Positions 36,847 through 51,600 of a stretch of DNA of 64,000 nucleotides are shown here, in pieces. The notes under the pieces are model-generated. The model made no database searches. It was given only the letters and a program-made list of their open reading frames with translations, and was not told the origin of the DNA. Numbering within the stretch: the stretch's first letter is position 1; each line of letters begins with the position of its first letter. The DNA comes from Thunnus maccoyii (lineage: Eukaryota > Chordata > Actinopteri > Scombriformes > Scombridae), in NCBI RefSeq assembly GCF_910596095.1, contig NC_056535.1, positions 29,387,505-29,451,504 of the forward strand. Reading direction: 5' to 3'. The position numbers and the translations under genes were made by a program.

Positions 36847-39207
36847 AAACCATCAGCAATACAACCATCCGTAAGGTCATAACTCTCTCTCTTTAAAAAG
36901 ATGATGGACAACAGGTTGTTCAATCAGAAGGAACTTTAATTCAAAGCAACAGACAAAATGTCAAAACATGATCAGCAGAAAAATCTTTTTAAACTTTGTG
37001 ACTTTTTTAATAAATGCCAAAACATGACATGCAACCATAACCTGAAATGGGATCATTGTTAATCCCTGCAGGTGAAAACATCATCACATTAAAACCTGTC
37101 AACTCGGCCAATATAAAAAACACCATTACTGCTGATATAAAACAGTAAATGTTGACTGTGTCATTCACTGTTCACTGTGGAATTCAGTCATTTTTGTCAT
37201 TTTTTAGTGTTTTTCTGATTCATCCCACAAAAACAAGAATTAAGCATCGTTACCAAAACACCAATTCGTTTGCATTTTACACAATTAGTGTCCAATACTT
37301 TTTACATACAACAGCAACAACTGGGAATTCTTTATAGTGAATAGTGAATGATGACAATTGTTAACACAGCATTAAACTTATTCATGTAAATCATGAGCTA
37401 CTGCAGTTTCAATATCATGCTAGCTGCTCAAAAATATCCGGAACATGGCGACCTGCCAGTTTCTGGTCTGCTTAATTTCTACACATTATAACGAAAACTT
37501 AAATTGCCTTCACAGAGCGGATTTTTAGAAATCCTTGTTTATCATCCTACTCATAGAAAGATTATTAAAAATCTCTTCTGTACACATTTCAGAAGTGTAT
37601 TATTTCATATTTGCCCCGTTTCCCCCTGCTAACAGTTTTTGGCTTAAATTAAGCTAAAGCTACATTGTATTGGAAGCAGGGAGATTAAACCAATATTAAT
37701 ATTTAATCTGATATTACTATATTCTACTGTATGTCATTTGCTGCCTGCGCCGGATAACATTGTATTGAACAGTATTTTTGAATATATGCTACATTTTTAG
37801 CTAATTGCATCAAAAAAAAACAACATTGCTAGCTAACTACTACTAAACACTTCGCATTTTGAGCAGCAATAAATTCAAAAAAGTAATTAAAGGATGAAAA
37901 TCACGTGCAAATATCAGCTAATGTTATGCTGGCAGATTGTACTGGTGGATTTTTCAGCCTGTAAAATGACAGTATGGGTCTAAAATTCACAACCTATAGT
38001 TACGTTTATGCCATCTAGCGGCTGTAGTAATTACCATGCTAAATAGTAAATGGACCACAAAGTGGACTTTGCTGCAGGAGACCACCGTTCGCTTCCTGTT
38101 TCCAACCACGAGTCAGGACATTTTTTTAATGTAATGTTGTGGTGTTTACTGTTGCCATAACGATGAAGACTTTCACTTGAAATGTGGTTTCAAGAGATCA
38201 ACCTTCATTTTAATCCAAACCATGATCTTTCCTTAACCAAGTAGTTTCTGTGCCTAAACCTAACTGGTATATCATGGTCCTTTGGGTCGTTCTGGAGATC
38301 CTCTAGTTGTTCTTACTACAGCGTTTCATAACTATAGATAATTTTTTGCTGGTTGAATTTTAGACCTTTACTGTTGTTTAATTATGAGGATTTTTATTCC
38401 ATGGAACAAAACATAGTAAAGCTAGTTAGCCTCTGTGAAGTGTAGACTTCATATTTCAGCAAGAATACTCTGCAGCCAAAATAAACTTTGACCTTGTTTA
38501 CCTCACAGTACTCTCTGTTTGGTTGACACATCACACATTTTTTAATCTTTTGTTAAAATACAAAACTTTTTCAGAAATATAAGAGCATAATGCAGCATTT
38601 AGCAGCAGCAGATATCATGAAAGAGGTTAAATGCAAAATAAATCTGCAGTTTGACTGAAATAACACGTCGGTACATGAATGAAAAGAGAAGAAAATTAAG
38701 AAAAAGTCATTAATGGTTGGTAAAACCAAAAGTTTCTCTTTGTACAATTCGTACAACAAGCACGCGACTCAACTTAAATGTGGTTATTAAAAGGCAGATG
38801 ATTAAAATCTAGAAAAAAAATAGTATAAAAATCCAGCAGAGCACTTTGTTAAGTAGCCTGCTAATTGTGAGATACTTTTTCCAGCCTGTCCAGTTCTCTG
38901 AGGTTTAAATCAACCAATGAGATATTTCTACCTTAAATAAATGTTAACAAGTGAAACACAAATCTGCACAGATTACACATGATGTTTTAGGAATACATTC
39001 TCATAGATGTTTAGCTCTTTTTTCCTTCAGTATTTTGATTGTTGTCTCTTTTTTCATTTATGTATCTATTTCTCATTTTATTTGATCATCTTATTTTTGC
39101 ACTAATTTGTTTCCTACAATGTCAGGTTTGGTCCTCCGTACAAAGCTGCTGTTTGTATCTGAAATGCTGCAGGCTGAAACCAGCACATCTGGCTCACGTC
39201 ACTGTCA

Positions 39208-39450
39208 GTACTTTAAGTGCTACTAAATCCACCAAATGTTTCTTTAAGTACTTTAAACACTAATGTGTCAACTAAACATTTCCTCAAGTACTTGAAACAC
39301 CAGTAGGCTCAACTGAACAAGTCTATGAGTACTTCAGTGTCAGCTAAATGTCTTTAAGTGTTTTAAACACTGATAAATCAACTGGACATTTTTTTCTTTG
39401 TAGAATACCATATTTTAAATACTAATATGTCCACTAAACATATACTTTAA
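39208..39450. repeat. Degenerate minisatellite, about 40-bp period
   Basis: Units start at 39208, 39248, 39288, 39329 and 39358, each beginning gtactttaa/gtacttgaa/gtgttttaa and containing a tcaactaaacatt-like core. A weaker sixth unit runs to about 39450. It lies just past the likely end of LMCD1. Confidence 0.7.
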
Positions 39451-39467
39451 AGACTTACAGCTACTTA

Positions 39468-39473
39468 TTTATT
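39468..39473 (-). terminator. Candidate polyadenylation signal of LMCD1
   Basis: AATAAA on the minus strand about 170 bases after the stop codon, within an AATAAT-rich stretch. Confidence 0.35.
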
Positions 39474-39645
39474 ATTATTTATCCATTACGTCTCTTTCTC
39501 TTGTCAAGGCTTACATGCGAACCAACCAGTCAATTCTAAAATTCAATAGCTGAGCGCTATGTAATTTTGGTAATTTTGTTTTGGAGCATGGCTAAAACGT
39601 AATAATACTGAACGCCATATTGTATTTAATACTATATTATGTGCA

Positions 39646-42600
39646 TCAGTGCTGACAGGGTGTATCCAGGTTTTGTCCGCATTTCCAGCAGCAGTAATGG
39701 TGATGATGCCATGTCCGTCCATCTTTTCCTGTGTGAAACGACTGGCAGAAGATCAACTGTGGAGGGAGAACAGAACAAAGGTCAAGAGGGATGTTAGAAA
39801 AGACTTAATAACATCAACGATGAAAAATAAATATTGTTATTTAACTGATAATGTTTGTAGGACTCAGGCAGCGAATGCTGTGAGTAACCATTATGGAATT
39901 ACAATGTTTGAGTTAGGAAACATTGTTAGGAAGCTGTTAGGAAAAGGAATCTTGGTACCGAGAAGGAGCCTGATTCTGTTCAGTATGGAAAACAAAACTA
40001 AAATTGGAAACATCATCATAAGTATGATTCAGTTTCTCATATTTATGGATTATGATCTTAATAATAAGACAAAATAATAAGAGGTGTGCTTGGATAAAGA
40101 CCTTTTTATTTTGAGGTCTTTCCTTGTAATTGTGAGAAATTGTACAGTATAAGCAGGAAAATACCCTCAAAGTTGTTTGTTACAATGTTGCAATGGATTT
40201 TTAATGTTTTTTATTTAATTAATTTATTTATTTGACGGGGACAACGCTCATTAATCAACAGGGGAAAAAAGAACTGTAAATGAGCCAGTTAGCCTGGAAG
40301 CTATTTTTGATCTCTTGTCCCTGGACAGAATTGAAGAGACGACCTAAAATTAGAATAAAATGACATCTTGCAAAAGTCATGATACACAACATAATTAACA
40401 TGCGCAGACTAAAAGCAGTACATATCCACCAATCAAACAATGTCATGCACGACAAAATATGTGGAGGCTAAGAAGAGACTAAGGTCATTAGCCTCTGCAT
40501 CATCCATTATAATCATGGAAAGAACAACTCACATAGCATACAGAAGTGGGCCACTTCAGGCAATGATGCGGCACTGCTGACCTTCTTCTGACCCAAACAA
40601 AATGGATTTGAGCCTGAAATGGCCAATGTGTAAAAAAGCAAATATGGCCCAAATATCCCAAATCAAATGTGCGCCTTTTTTGGTAAAGATGCAGTGGTCT
40701 CAGGTATGTGTATTCTGGATGTGGGCCAGTTCTGGTTTATCTGGTTTGTTCTTGGTTGACATACGGCTTGCTTGTGGCCCAGATCTGGGAAACAGCAGGG
40801 GACCGCCTAAGTGGCATCATTCCACGCGGTATGTGGGCCGGGTGGAAATGCCGAAAGTGTCGGGCGTGGGCCGGATCTTGGCCACAGCAATTTTGCAATC
40901 CGTCCCCATGACTCATATTAAACATGTCTACAGGAAGTCAACAGGAAATTAAGTTCACCGAGACGTCATCTCACCTCGTCACAGCCTGAGCATCGTGGCC
41001 AGACCGTCTGACAGTAGTGTCGTCCGCAGAACAGCCTCTGATTGGACCAGAAGTAGACCAAGTCCACCAATCCCTGGCCACACTCTGAACATACGAAGCA
41101 GGTAGGATGCCACAGGGCGCTATGGTAACCTGCGCGCTCAGTGTAAACAGCTGGACTCTCCTTGGCAACCTCACCGTGGCAACCAGTACATCGCTAGAGG
41201 ACAAAGAGATGACAGAATATGAAAGTGAAAGAAGGTCATGGAGCAAATTACTGGAACAAGACATCTTCTAAGACGTGGTTTGAAAATTAATGGGGTCAGA
41301 AACATTACAGTGAGGCATTGTTTGTCCTCTCTTGACTCTGTTCTGGCCTTTGAACTTTGACTGAAATTTACAACTATTTTTGTGAATTAGTTGGGGTCAG
41401 TAGAGTTATATCTTGAGGGTCCAGATACAAGCAAACATGATAGAATCACAAAACCTTTTCTGAGTAAAAGAGGAGACTCAACAGAAATATTGCACCAAAT
41501 GTGGTGGTTGTAAATCCAACTTAAGGATGTAAATTAGGCAGTGTTGACACCATTAAGTGTTTAAGGTCTTTTTGTGGTCTGCAGCCTACAGAATAACTGG
41601 ACAGCTGATGTTTACTATCTGTCTGGTACTTTGTCGCAGAAAAAGTTGGGTTTTTTTTAAGCCGCATCCAAGATTACCAGGATTTAAACTTCAAAGATAT
41701 CAGACGCATTATCTACTTACATATTCAGTCTTCGTGCTGTCATTTGTTCCATTAGTGGAACCAGCAGTGGAGGCAGCGTTGTTATTGGCTGAGCTGTGGT
41801 CTCGGTGCTCCAGAGCGTCCTTCTTGTCACTGTTGCTGCGGTCCTTGGCCTCCTTCGCTGTCCTCTGAATGGCTGCTTCCTTCAGAGCTCCGTCCTCACC
41901 AGGTAAAGCCACCTCCCCGACTCCCAGCACCTCCTGCTTGTACTGCTTCACAAACAGCAGCATGGAGGAAATCTGCAAGAGGACGTAGACGTAAGAGATC
42001 AGAGTCAACTTGTACCAAGAATACATTTTTTGATTAACAATGGAGGTCTGTAGTTTAGGGACTTAATTAACAGTATAATTGTGCATAATTAATGAGCTCT
42101 AATGATTTGGATGGGGATCTAATGTTAACATGTTGCCTGTGTTGTAGATAATCATGAGCAGAGCACTGTACCTCCTCCTCACTGGCCAGACTCTGGCACT
42201 TCATGGGGTCCTGATCGTAGGCGGGGAGCTGACTGAGGAGCTGCCTGCGTCGCTCCAACGCTCCATCTGTCCCCGAGACCGGACATTGACTCTCTGGGAT
42301 GAGCTCCATGTACTGCATGGCCTGAGGGGGATCAGGGGACATTTTAGTTGTAGTAAGTTTCAGTGTGACCCCAAATTCACACCAGATGAGATACATCAGT
42401 CTCGTCCGGTGTTCAGCGCTACTAAAACACCCTGTCAGCAGGAGCGATTACAGACTGTTGAACATCAGAAATTTACTGGAGAAAAATAGTTTTTCACTTG
42501 GCTCCATAATGAGTACACAGGTCCACTGTAGCTCCATATGCCCTCATTGAAACCAAGAAGCTTACAGTAAAACTCACAGCCTTGATCCATTATTATGAAT

Positions 42601-45600
42601 ATAGTTAATAAGTTCACAACATATAGACAGAAATGAGGATTGTGTGATTTAAACAGCTGCCTGTGTGATTATACTTCAATCAGAGAAAAAAAAATAGACT
42701 CAGAATATCAAAAAACACAAAGCTTTGCATCTTGATGTGTGTCCCTTATGTTTTATATGTTTTCCACTCTCCTCCCCTCCTACCATAGACCCATTTTTGT
42801 CTTTTTTAGTGGGAGACAGGGAATCTTTAGGGGGAGATAGCAGGTCAACGGTATATTCCACATAGAAGAGGTATACATCATCTGAACATAAAGATTAATT
42901 TGAGATGATGGTCAGCACTGCATGTCAACTTTTTCTAGTCATAAATCTGTAATAAACATTGTGTTTTGGTTATGATGGAAGAGTATGATGGCCATCGCCA
43001 TGTTCAATTATGTCTCATAAGTTGTTGCAGCAATTTGTGGATTGATACTACCCCCTTATTGTCAATATAACTAGGAAAGGCAAACATATTCTGAATGCTC
43101 TAGGTCTCTAGTTTGTTTTTGTAAAGTTTCATGAGGCTGTGGTCATTTTATAGAGTGAGGTCAAGTTTCGAAAAATGGTCTCACCACAATGAAATGGCTA
43201 CTGTGGAGACTAACATCATCATACATTAATACAATTGGGCTTATTGAATCAACAAGAGTCTCAGCTTTCCACTGAGACCCAATTTATGCAATTTCAAGAC
43301 TGTTTAGGGACCCCAGTCTGCAGAAATATTCAAATACACCATTTTTAGAATAGGCGAAAATAATACATTTATACTGCATGCAAAAAACTGCATGGGATTA
43401 GCATAAAGTGGGCATGTCTGTAAAGGGCAGACTTGTGGGTAACCATAGAACCCATTTTCATCCAGATATCTTTAGGTGAGAGGTCAAGGGACCCCTTTGA
43501 AATGGTCATGCTAGTTTATCCCTCACCAAAATTTAGCCTAACTTTGGAGCGCTATCTAGTTTCATATGATACAAGAATCTTCACTGTAGCTTTAAAACTG
43601 AGCCTGCTACAGCCACTGAAAGACAGTGATGTCGGCCAAGGACGCCGGCATCCTTGGGGAGTTTAAGAAGTTAAATTACACTCTAAAGACGACAGATTTT
43701 TGCAGCTCATTTATGGTCAAAGTTGAACAGATACTTTTTACCGTCTGATCTTTATTTTGAATCCGTATTTCCTGAATAGAGTAGAGTACATTACCAGAAG
43801 AAAAACTGCTGTATTTCATCACTTGCTTCAGGTTTTGGAGGAGAAATGACAGACACAAATATGTGTTTGTATGTACAGATAAAGTCAGTAAATAAGGATA
43901 TGCATCATTCAGAGACGCAGGATGAGAATTAGAGGATATTACATTTGAGGAATCTCATTATATGTATAAAAGTTATAAAAGTTCATATCTAATGTCAAAA
44001 ATGTACATAAAAAGACTGGATATTCACCAGTTCCAACTTTCAAGTTTTAAAAAAGCAACCTCAGTGCTAAAGTATTTATTACTGTTCAGTTTTAGTGATA
44101 TGAGTGAGTCAAGGCTTTTGGAACCTGTTTGACATTTTTATAAACAATTATCACACTCAATTCTCCATGGTTGCTGGGACAAATTAGACACTGAGTGGAG
44201 AAAAGATAAAGAGAGACGGAAAATAATTGAATAACGTCTCCAGGTCTCTGCATTGGTCTCTGTCTATCCTTTGTCTTTATATGTCCATAATACATGCAGA
44301 TCAATTTTTAAAAAAACATTTTTTTTTTTCTTCATTTTGGCACTTTGCTGGTTTTTCCCACCACTGAAATCTGAGCTTGTTGAACACACTCTAAGTAGAT
44401 AAATCAGATCTCACATTACAGAGACGTTACATTAAGACGTCAACTTTTCACTAACATGACCGGATGACATAATTCAACGTAGAAGAAATGTTCAGAAGCC
44501 AATTTGTGACTCAGACTTTCTGTGAGTTTATGTTTCAGTCGATCACTCAGGTGTTGTCAGTGACGTACCTGTGTTTTGTCAGATGACTGCACCACAGTAA
44601 GATAATGACTAACAGTCTACAGCTGTACTAACAGACTCTAGATTTGCATCATTTCACAGCAGAATACAAGTACACACATGTTAAATATTTTGAAAAGTGT
44701 GCTGTCTGTTTATACTTGTGTTACTAACGTTGTGGGGACATTTGTCTACACAGTCACATTGTGGGGACAAAAAGCAAGTCCCCATAACGTAAATCATTAA
44801 GGTCAAAACTTGGTTTAAGGTTAGGGTGAGTGTTAGGGTTAAGGTAAGTCTCCAGTAAATTAATATAAGTCAATGTAATGTCCTCTGAAGTGATGGAAAC
44901 ATGGCTGTGTGTGTGTGTGGAGAGAGAAATAGAGCTGGAGAACAGTCAGTGTTGGATCTGGATTTGTCTCTACAAGTTAAACCACAGTAATGTCCCCCTG
45001 CTATTCCCCTGCTGTGCTGCCGTGCTCAATAATCACTGTCATCATCATAATTATAGGCTGTGAAACCTGAAACAGACTTCAGTCTGTTTTTAATGGAAAC
45101 CAGACGGAGTAGACTGTTCGACAGGCAGAGACGGCAGCAGAAATCAAATGAAACCAAAGAAATAAACTAAACTAACTAATAAAGAAATTCAAGTGGTAAA
45201 CCTTTAGGAGGGGAATAAAACGTATCTTGCTGACTACATAATCTATATTTCCATTCATTATATTTGATGCATATACTGTTTTTTTTTACTTAACAGTGTT
45301 TAAGTGCAGAAGAACAGAAGTAATATAAAATAGTCATTTAAACAGACTGTTTTCATTCCTAAATCAAATGTTTTAATTTGTGAATCAGTGTTTTGACTTT
45401 ACAAGCTGACACAGACTAACAGACTGCAGCGACCTCCTGTACTTCACTCCCATCCTCACCAGTTTCTGGTTGAGGCCGGCCGGCGCCCAGTCGTATGTCG
45501 TGGTATTGAAGGTCGGATCTTTGCGTGACACCACCGGATTGGTCACGATCATACGGTTCCTCTTGTACATGCGAAGGCCGCCACCTCCTTTAACCTTCGC

Positions 45601-48600
45601 TGTCAAATGGGAGCAGGGCGAGTCTGCGAGCAGGCGTCCCATTCGCTGGTCGTCTTCCACATCAGTCCCGGGAGCGTGGTCGACCGTGCTGCAGCCACAC
45701 GCCATGCAGGCTTTCCTGGTCAAAGTATGGAAGGGGAGACAAAAGACAGATATGTTATTTGACCAGCTTGGCTCTGTGGTAACATTTAGTGGCACCAGTA
45801 GGGAATGTGTCCTCCACACCAAGCAAATTTAACAAATGTTAAGTTCCTTATCTATCTGCACAACATTAGCACATTTTACACTGTCATGTAGAAGATGAAT
45901 GACTGGAAACAGTGGCGCCACACCGCTCGAGCTAGCAGTTAGCATGCTAAAATTAAATGGTTCAACTATGTACGGAGTTGTGAGGTAGGAGAAGCCGCTA
46001 CTTCCAGAAGTATTTTCCGTAGGCTCTGTTTTAATACTGTACAGCACCAATTTTACTGGTTAACCAAGTGAACCATTAAATCAGTTTTATTTATGTATTA
46101 ATGCAAGTGGTGTTTATTTAATGTATGTTATTTAATGAACTGATGAAACTGGGATCCTTTCATTATCTTTCTTTTCATTTCTATTTTTCAGGTACAGAGA
46201 AATAATAATAATGAAAATTAAAAAAAAACAGTGAAGTGTTTTACCTCCAAGAATGTGGCTGAAATCCAGAGCAGCTCTCTTTACATACGAGACACACCGC
46301 TGAACCTCCTCCTCCTCCTCCTCCTCCTGCACCTCCTGCACTCTGCTTCACAGTCATCTGAGAGGAGACACACAAAATACAGCAAAATCACAGCTGATGG
46401 ATGCACTTAAATAATTTGTTTGATTCTGATCATGTGAGGTTCCTACATTCTTACTGCATCAAAGGTCAGAGGTCACAACAGCCTGACAAAAAATAGAACA
46501 AGTACTTTTCTTTTGCCCATTTCTCACCATCAAGAGAAAAGAACAGATGAAAAGTTATGAATGATGAAGTTAAAAATACAAAACCATAATTGAATTGGTC
46601 TAACTAACAAGTATCATCTGTGTATCCAAAGCCTGATATATCTTATTCCTCTGTCTCACTGTTGTCCAAAAACTATTAAAAACACACATGTTCCTTTATT
46701 TCCATGAACACACACATCGTAGTCCACCGCTGAAAATAGTCCCTAACAAATGCACTATTACCTCCTGTTTGAGTGATTGATTGCTACAAAACTTCAGCGC
46801 TCAGCCGTTTTAGGAAATTATTGAGCCTTTAAAAAGATTGAATCTACATATCCACGATCCGTTTTTAAAGATTTATATCTTCAGTAGAAACCAAAGGGCT
46901 TCGGGCTGAATGCCACAGTGCAGGGTAGGGAAGTCAAAACAAGACAAAAAAATATAGAATAACAGCAGGTTCAAGTAAAATTATGATATGAAATAGCATT
47001 TTTTTCTTATTTACTTTGACTTAGTATTTCAAGATAAATGAATTGTTTTATTTTTGTCATTACAAAACAAAATGGACTTCCATAAACATTAGATTTACTC
47101 AGCATCAGCTTTAAAATAATCCTATAAGATTCACTTTTACCTTATTTTTAGATTTGATTCCTGTTTCTTATAGAGGATTATCTTCTTAGTCATATTGTAT
47201 TGGAATTTTTTTTGGTTTTTGATGATTTCCTATGTAAAACGCAAAAGATAAAAATGTTGGTTTGTGATTTATTATGTGACATTATCTTGAGTAACCCTCA
47301 AAAGTGCATTCAAGCAGCCAGTCGTTACCTCAGTGACACACACCTGCTGAGTCTGTGAGATTCATCTGCAGCTGACGAGGAGCCGGTTTGAGCTGGAAAT
47401 AATCTACTTTTTCTGATGGAATAAAGATTTAAACATTGAAGTAAGTGAAACCCTGATTAAAACATGGATCAAAGGGTGCGTGAGGGTGAAAGCTTATTCT
47501 TGACCTTGGAAATAGTAGTTTGACTGATTTTCCAAACCTTTCAATCATGTGATTTGGTTGAAAAGCTCCAGTATGTGGACTTTGAGTTAGCCTCAAAGAA
47601 CTGAGCCAAAACTAAACTGAATAAGCATGACAGCACTTAGTTTGATGAGAACAAAAAACTTACAGTGCTGCTCTGAAAAACAAAGTCATTAGATGTTTGA
47701 ATGACAACATCGTACGAGTTAACGGCAAAGAAAAAATAACTTCCTGGCAGCCTGAAGTGACAATGATGGTGAAGGCGTGTGAGGAGGTGTTAGATGAGAA
47801 TTGTTGTTTTGAACATTTCTCAGTGAGTGTGGGAGGAAGAAAAGGGAGTTAACACCCCCCCACCCCCCCATACACACACACATACATACGCAGGATGGAT
47901 GATCTCATGGGTCCACCCAGTGACATCATCATCACTGTACTGACAAACACTCCAGAGTCTTATCTGTCGTCCCAACACGTCTTTTTTCATTTCCTCCTTC
48001 TTCAGCTTCAGCTCTAAATATCTGTCTTTTTTTTTTCAGCTCTTCTGCTCTTTTGTCTGTTTTCTAATTCGCTCCTTTCTTTTGTTTCTCCTCCTGCCGT
48101 AGTTGTGCCTCCTCTTTCCTTTTATTTACTTTTTTTTAATTATGTTTAAAAAGAAAAGAACATGGCTTCAATCGTCTTCCATACTTCAATGTTTTTAAGT
48201 AACCATAATGTTTTGCCTGTGATCAGTTAGTTGTTTAACTTTAACAAATATTATTAAAAGTCCTTAAAACAAATAATAGCTTTTTTCCTGGAGCTTTCAA
48301 CCACATCTCACAGTCTTCTCACACTTTCTGCTCGATTGTCATCACGTAATACACGACTTGCCTGATATCACCCACTCATCATCCGCTGATGAAGACTGTG
48401 AGATGTGATTGAAAGCTCTGTCAAGTTTTTTGAATTTGTAAAACTAGTAAAAGTTCAATTGTTCTGTGGGTTTCTGGTCGACCTTTGACCTCTGTTAGAG
48501 TGATTTGTTTGTGCCTGTGTGTGTTTGTGTGTGTAAATATTTGAATCTTGACATTATTAATATAATAATAATAATGTACGGCTATCTTTTTGAGGACCAA

Positions 48601-51600
48601 TTTATGTTTAAAATCAGGACATTTTTGGAAAATGAGCACATTTATTCAGTTTGGGGTTGGTTTTAGGCATTTAGTTGTGATGGTTAAGGTCAGGGTAAGG
48701 GGCTGAGGTATGCATTATGAAATAAAAAAGTTCAAATGTGTGTTTATGTGTGTGTGTGTGTGTGTGCAGGAAACAACACTCAGAGATGACTGACTGTTTT
48801 TCTCTGGCAAGAAACCCGACGACTGTTCTGCTAAAACAAGCCGCTGACAGACGTGCCCACCTGTCCATCTGTCACCAGGTATTAACAAGCACATCACTCC
48901 TGAGAGAGACATTCATACACGTAATATACTATATATGTAGAAGGGGTGGGGGTGTATCTGCTGCTATAACAGCCTCCACTATTCTGGTTTCAGGCTCTCC
49001 ATCAGATTTTGGAAACTGGCTGCAGGGATTTGCTCCCATTCAGCCACAAGAGCATCAGTGAGGTCCAACACTGATGCTGGATGACAAGGTTTGGCTCGCA
49101 TTAGGCGTTCCAGTTCATCCCAAAGGTGTTGGATGGGGCTGAGCTGTCAGGACGCTGTGCAGGCCAGTCAAGTTCTTCCACACCAAACTGGGAAACCCAT
49201 TTCTTTATGGATCTGGTTTTGCACACGTCGGCATTGTTATGATGAGGAATGTGTCTTCTCAAAACTACTGACACAGAGTTGGAAGCACATTGTTATCGGA
49301 AATAACATTGTCTGCTGCAGCATTAAAAACGTCCCCTTCACTGGAAGTAAACGGCCAAAACCAGCAAAAACCAAAAGTACAAAAAAGCATGTGAACACTT
49401 TTGGTCTGTCCATAGACTTTTGACAGTGTAGCATTTTTGGACCACACTTTTTTTTGGTTACAGATAAAGACACAAAGAGACTTCGGCTAGTGATGCCAGC
49501 TTGTTGCGTTGATGCTAAAGTTGCAACGATTAGTCAATTAATCGATTTGCCAATCAAGAGAAAATTAATTGGCAACTATTTTGTTAATCGAATAATCGGT
49601 TTAGTAATTTTTTGAGCAGAAATGCCAAACATTTGCTGGTTGCAGCTTCTTTAATGTGAGAATATGAAGCTTTTCTGTGTCATAGATGATAGTAAACGTA
49701 ATATCTTTGGATTTTGGACTGTTGATCAGATAAAACAAACATTTGAAGACGTCATTGTGGTCTCTAAGATATTATAAAGGGCATTTTTTTACTATTTTTG
49801 TTGTACAGAAAATATCAATTAATCAATTAATTGAGAAAATAATTGGCAGATTAATCGATAATGAAAATAATCGTTAGCTGCAGACCTAGTTGTTGCACAT
49901 GGTCCTCGTGTTTGTAATGGGCTTAATTCTCAAAGAGCGTGACCTCAGGAGAAAGAGAGACAAGCTGTCATTAGCGGTGAGCGAGGACAGATGAGAGTAC
50001 TCAGAGGTGTGAAGAGAGAGACATCGAGTGTGTGTGAAGCGACTATTGTTGATCGGCCCGTGTTGAAAAGGTCACGACGATGACTGCTGGAAAAGAGGCA
50101 GCTGAAGAAGAACAAGACTTCATTACATCCCTCTGGAATACGCTGACCGACAGAGAGTGTGTTTATTATTATGCTACTGAGCTGACACCAGTTAGCAGTC
50201 ATCAGGACCAGTTACACTTTGCAGTTCAAACCTAAATCAGATTTAAAGGAACATTCCACTAAAACTCTACTGTTGATGATGAACTTTACATCTTTGGCTC
50301 ATTTTAGTATTTTAGCGTAATTTTCTTCTTCCTGTGGACGAGGGAGGCAGTGGGCTGTATGCTAAACTAAATGCAAATTGTCAGCAGTCTAAGTGTGTTT
50401 TTGTGAGTATTGAGAGCCGAAGTGAAACCTGAACTTCCTTGTTTTGCTCCAGAAGAATGAAAACATCATCAAAATCCCCCCTGACGTTTGTAGTAACGTA
50501 AATAATGTAAAAATCCAGAGCCTTTCCCAACAGCATGTTGTGTTGTTCATTCCATGGGTTTAGATAAAGACAGTAATAAAAAAATCTAATATTATTGTTT
50601 ATTGAAGGTTTCTGTTTTTCCCATAAGCCTTTGACCACTGAGGGTTAAACGTCACGGCTTCACGTGAAGTGTTCGTGGGCGAGTCAAGGGTCACAGTTAT
50701 TTCAAACGTGCCTGTAATAACAGCAGAACAGAGAGGACTGAAGATGTTTATAGGCAGCATGAGATTACAATTAAAAAATTAAAAGTAAGTTTGTTAAAGT
50801 CACAAAGGTTCCAGCTTCAGTAAGTATAGATTTTTCTTGAATATGGAAAGTAAACTCCAAGAACACACTTACTTTTTTTCAGATGAAAGAAAGATGAAAG
50901 ACATTGCATTGAGTTACAGAAGCTAGTGTAACAGATGCTGGACAGGAAGTGATGTCATGACGTCAGCTCTCTACACTCACTGTGACTCTTATAGGAGGAG
51001 CTTGTGAGCCACAGTCCAACACATTTCCTGAGTTGGGAAGTCGTTCTTCTGACCTCTGTGTGTTCATGAGCTTTTAAGCTGTAATGTGGAAACAATATGG
51101 ACGCTACAAAGATGTGTTGTATTTTGTCCCAGACTTGTTGCTACACCAGTACTTTCCATAAAACCACTAAAATATTGCTTTACCTGACTTGTTATCAGCC
51201 TTTATGCTAATAAATAAGTTTTCTAACTAATCGAGGTCACCCTACGTGGACAGCAACTAACGGTTACAACCTAAAACCATATAACTAGTTACATGTGAGC
51301 AAAATTATTGATGTGAAATACGTGAATTAGTACAAAGTTTCTCGCCATCAATCAAACATTTACTTTCATCCACCTTGTGTCTGCATATATGACGTCAACA
51401 TTCAGCAAGTCGTGTACCAAAATTTTCGTCAACTTTCTGAGTTGTTGTTCCGATTTGAGGGACCGTTCAAGTGAATTTTCCCAGTGGGGAACTCATTTTT
51501 CTGATTATTCCGACACCACATGAACGCCACATCAGAGCAGATGTGACTCAGAAGTTCCTCCAAATAAGAAACCTTCAACCAATCATGAGTCAGCTGACAT

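Larger units (their letters stand above)
33941..39205. other. Gene-free region between ABHD6 and LMCD1
   Basis: AT-rich DNA with an (AC)n tract at 35541-35590, a fold-back element (36271-36846) and a small fragment of the same element near 33990-34035. Open frames here have no recognisable domain, no exon-like splice context and no conserved-looking codon pattern. Confidence 0.55.

Noticed and set aside
39208..39450. CRISPR-like periodic repeats
   Set aside because: Eukaryotic context. Units are contiguous and degenerate, with no constant repeat and variable spacer pattern.
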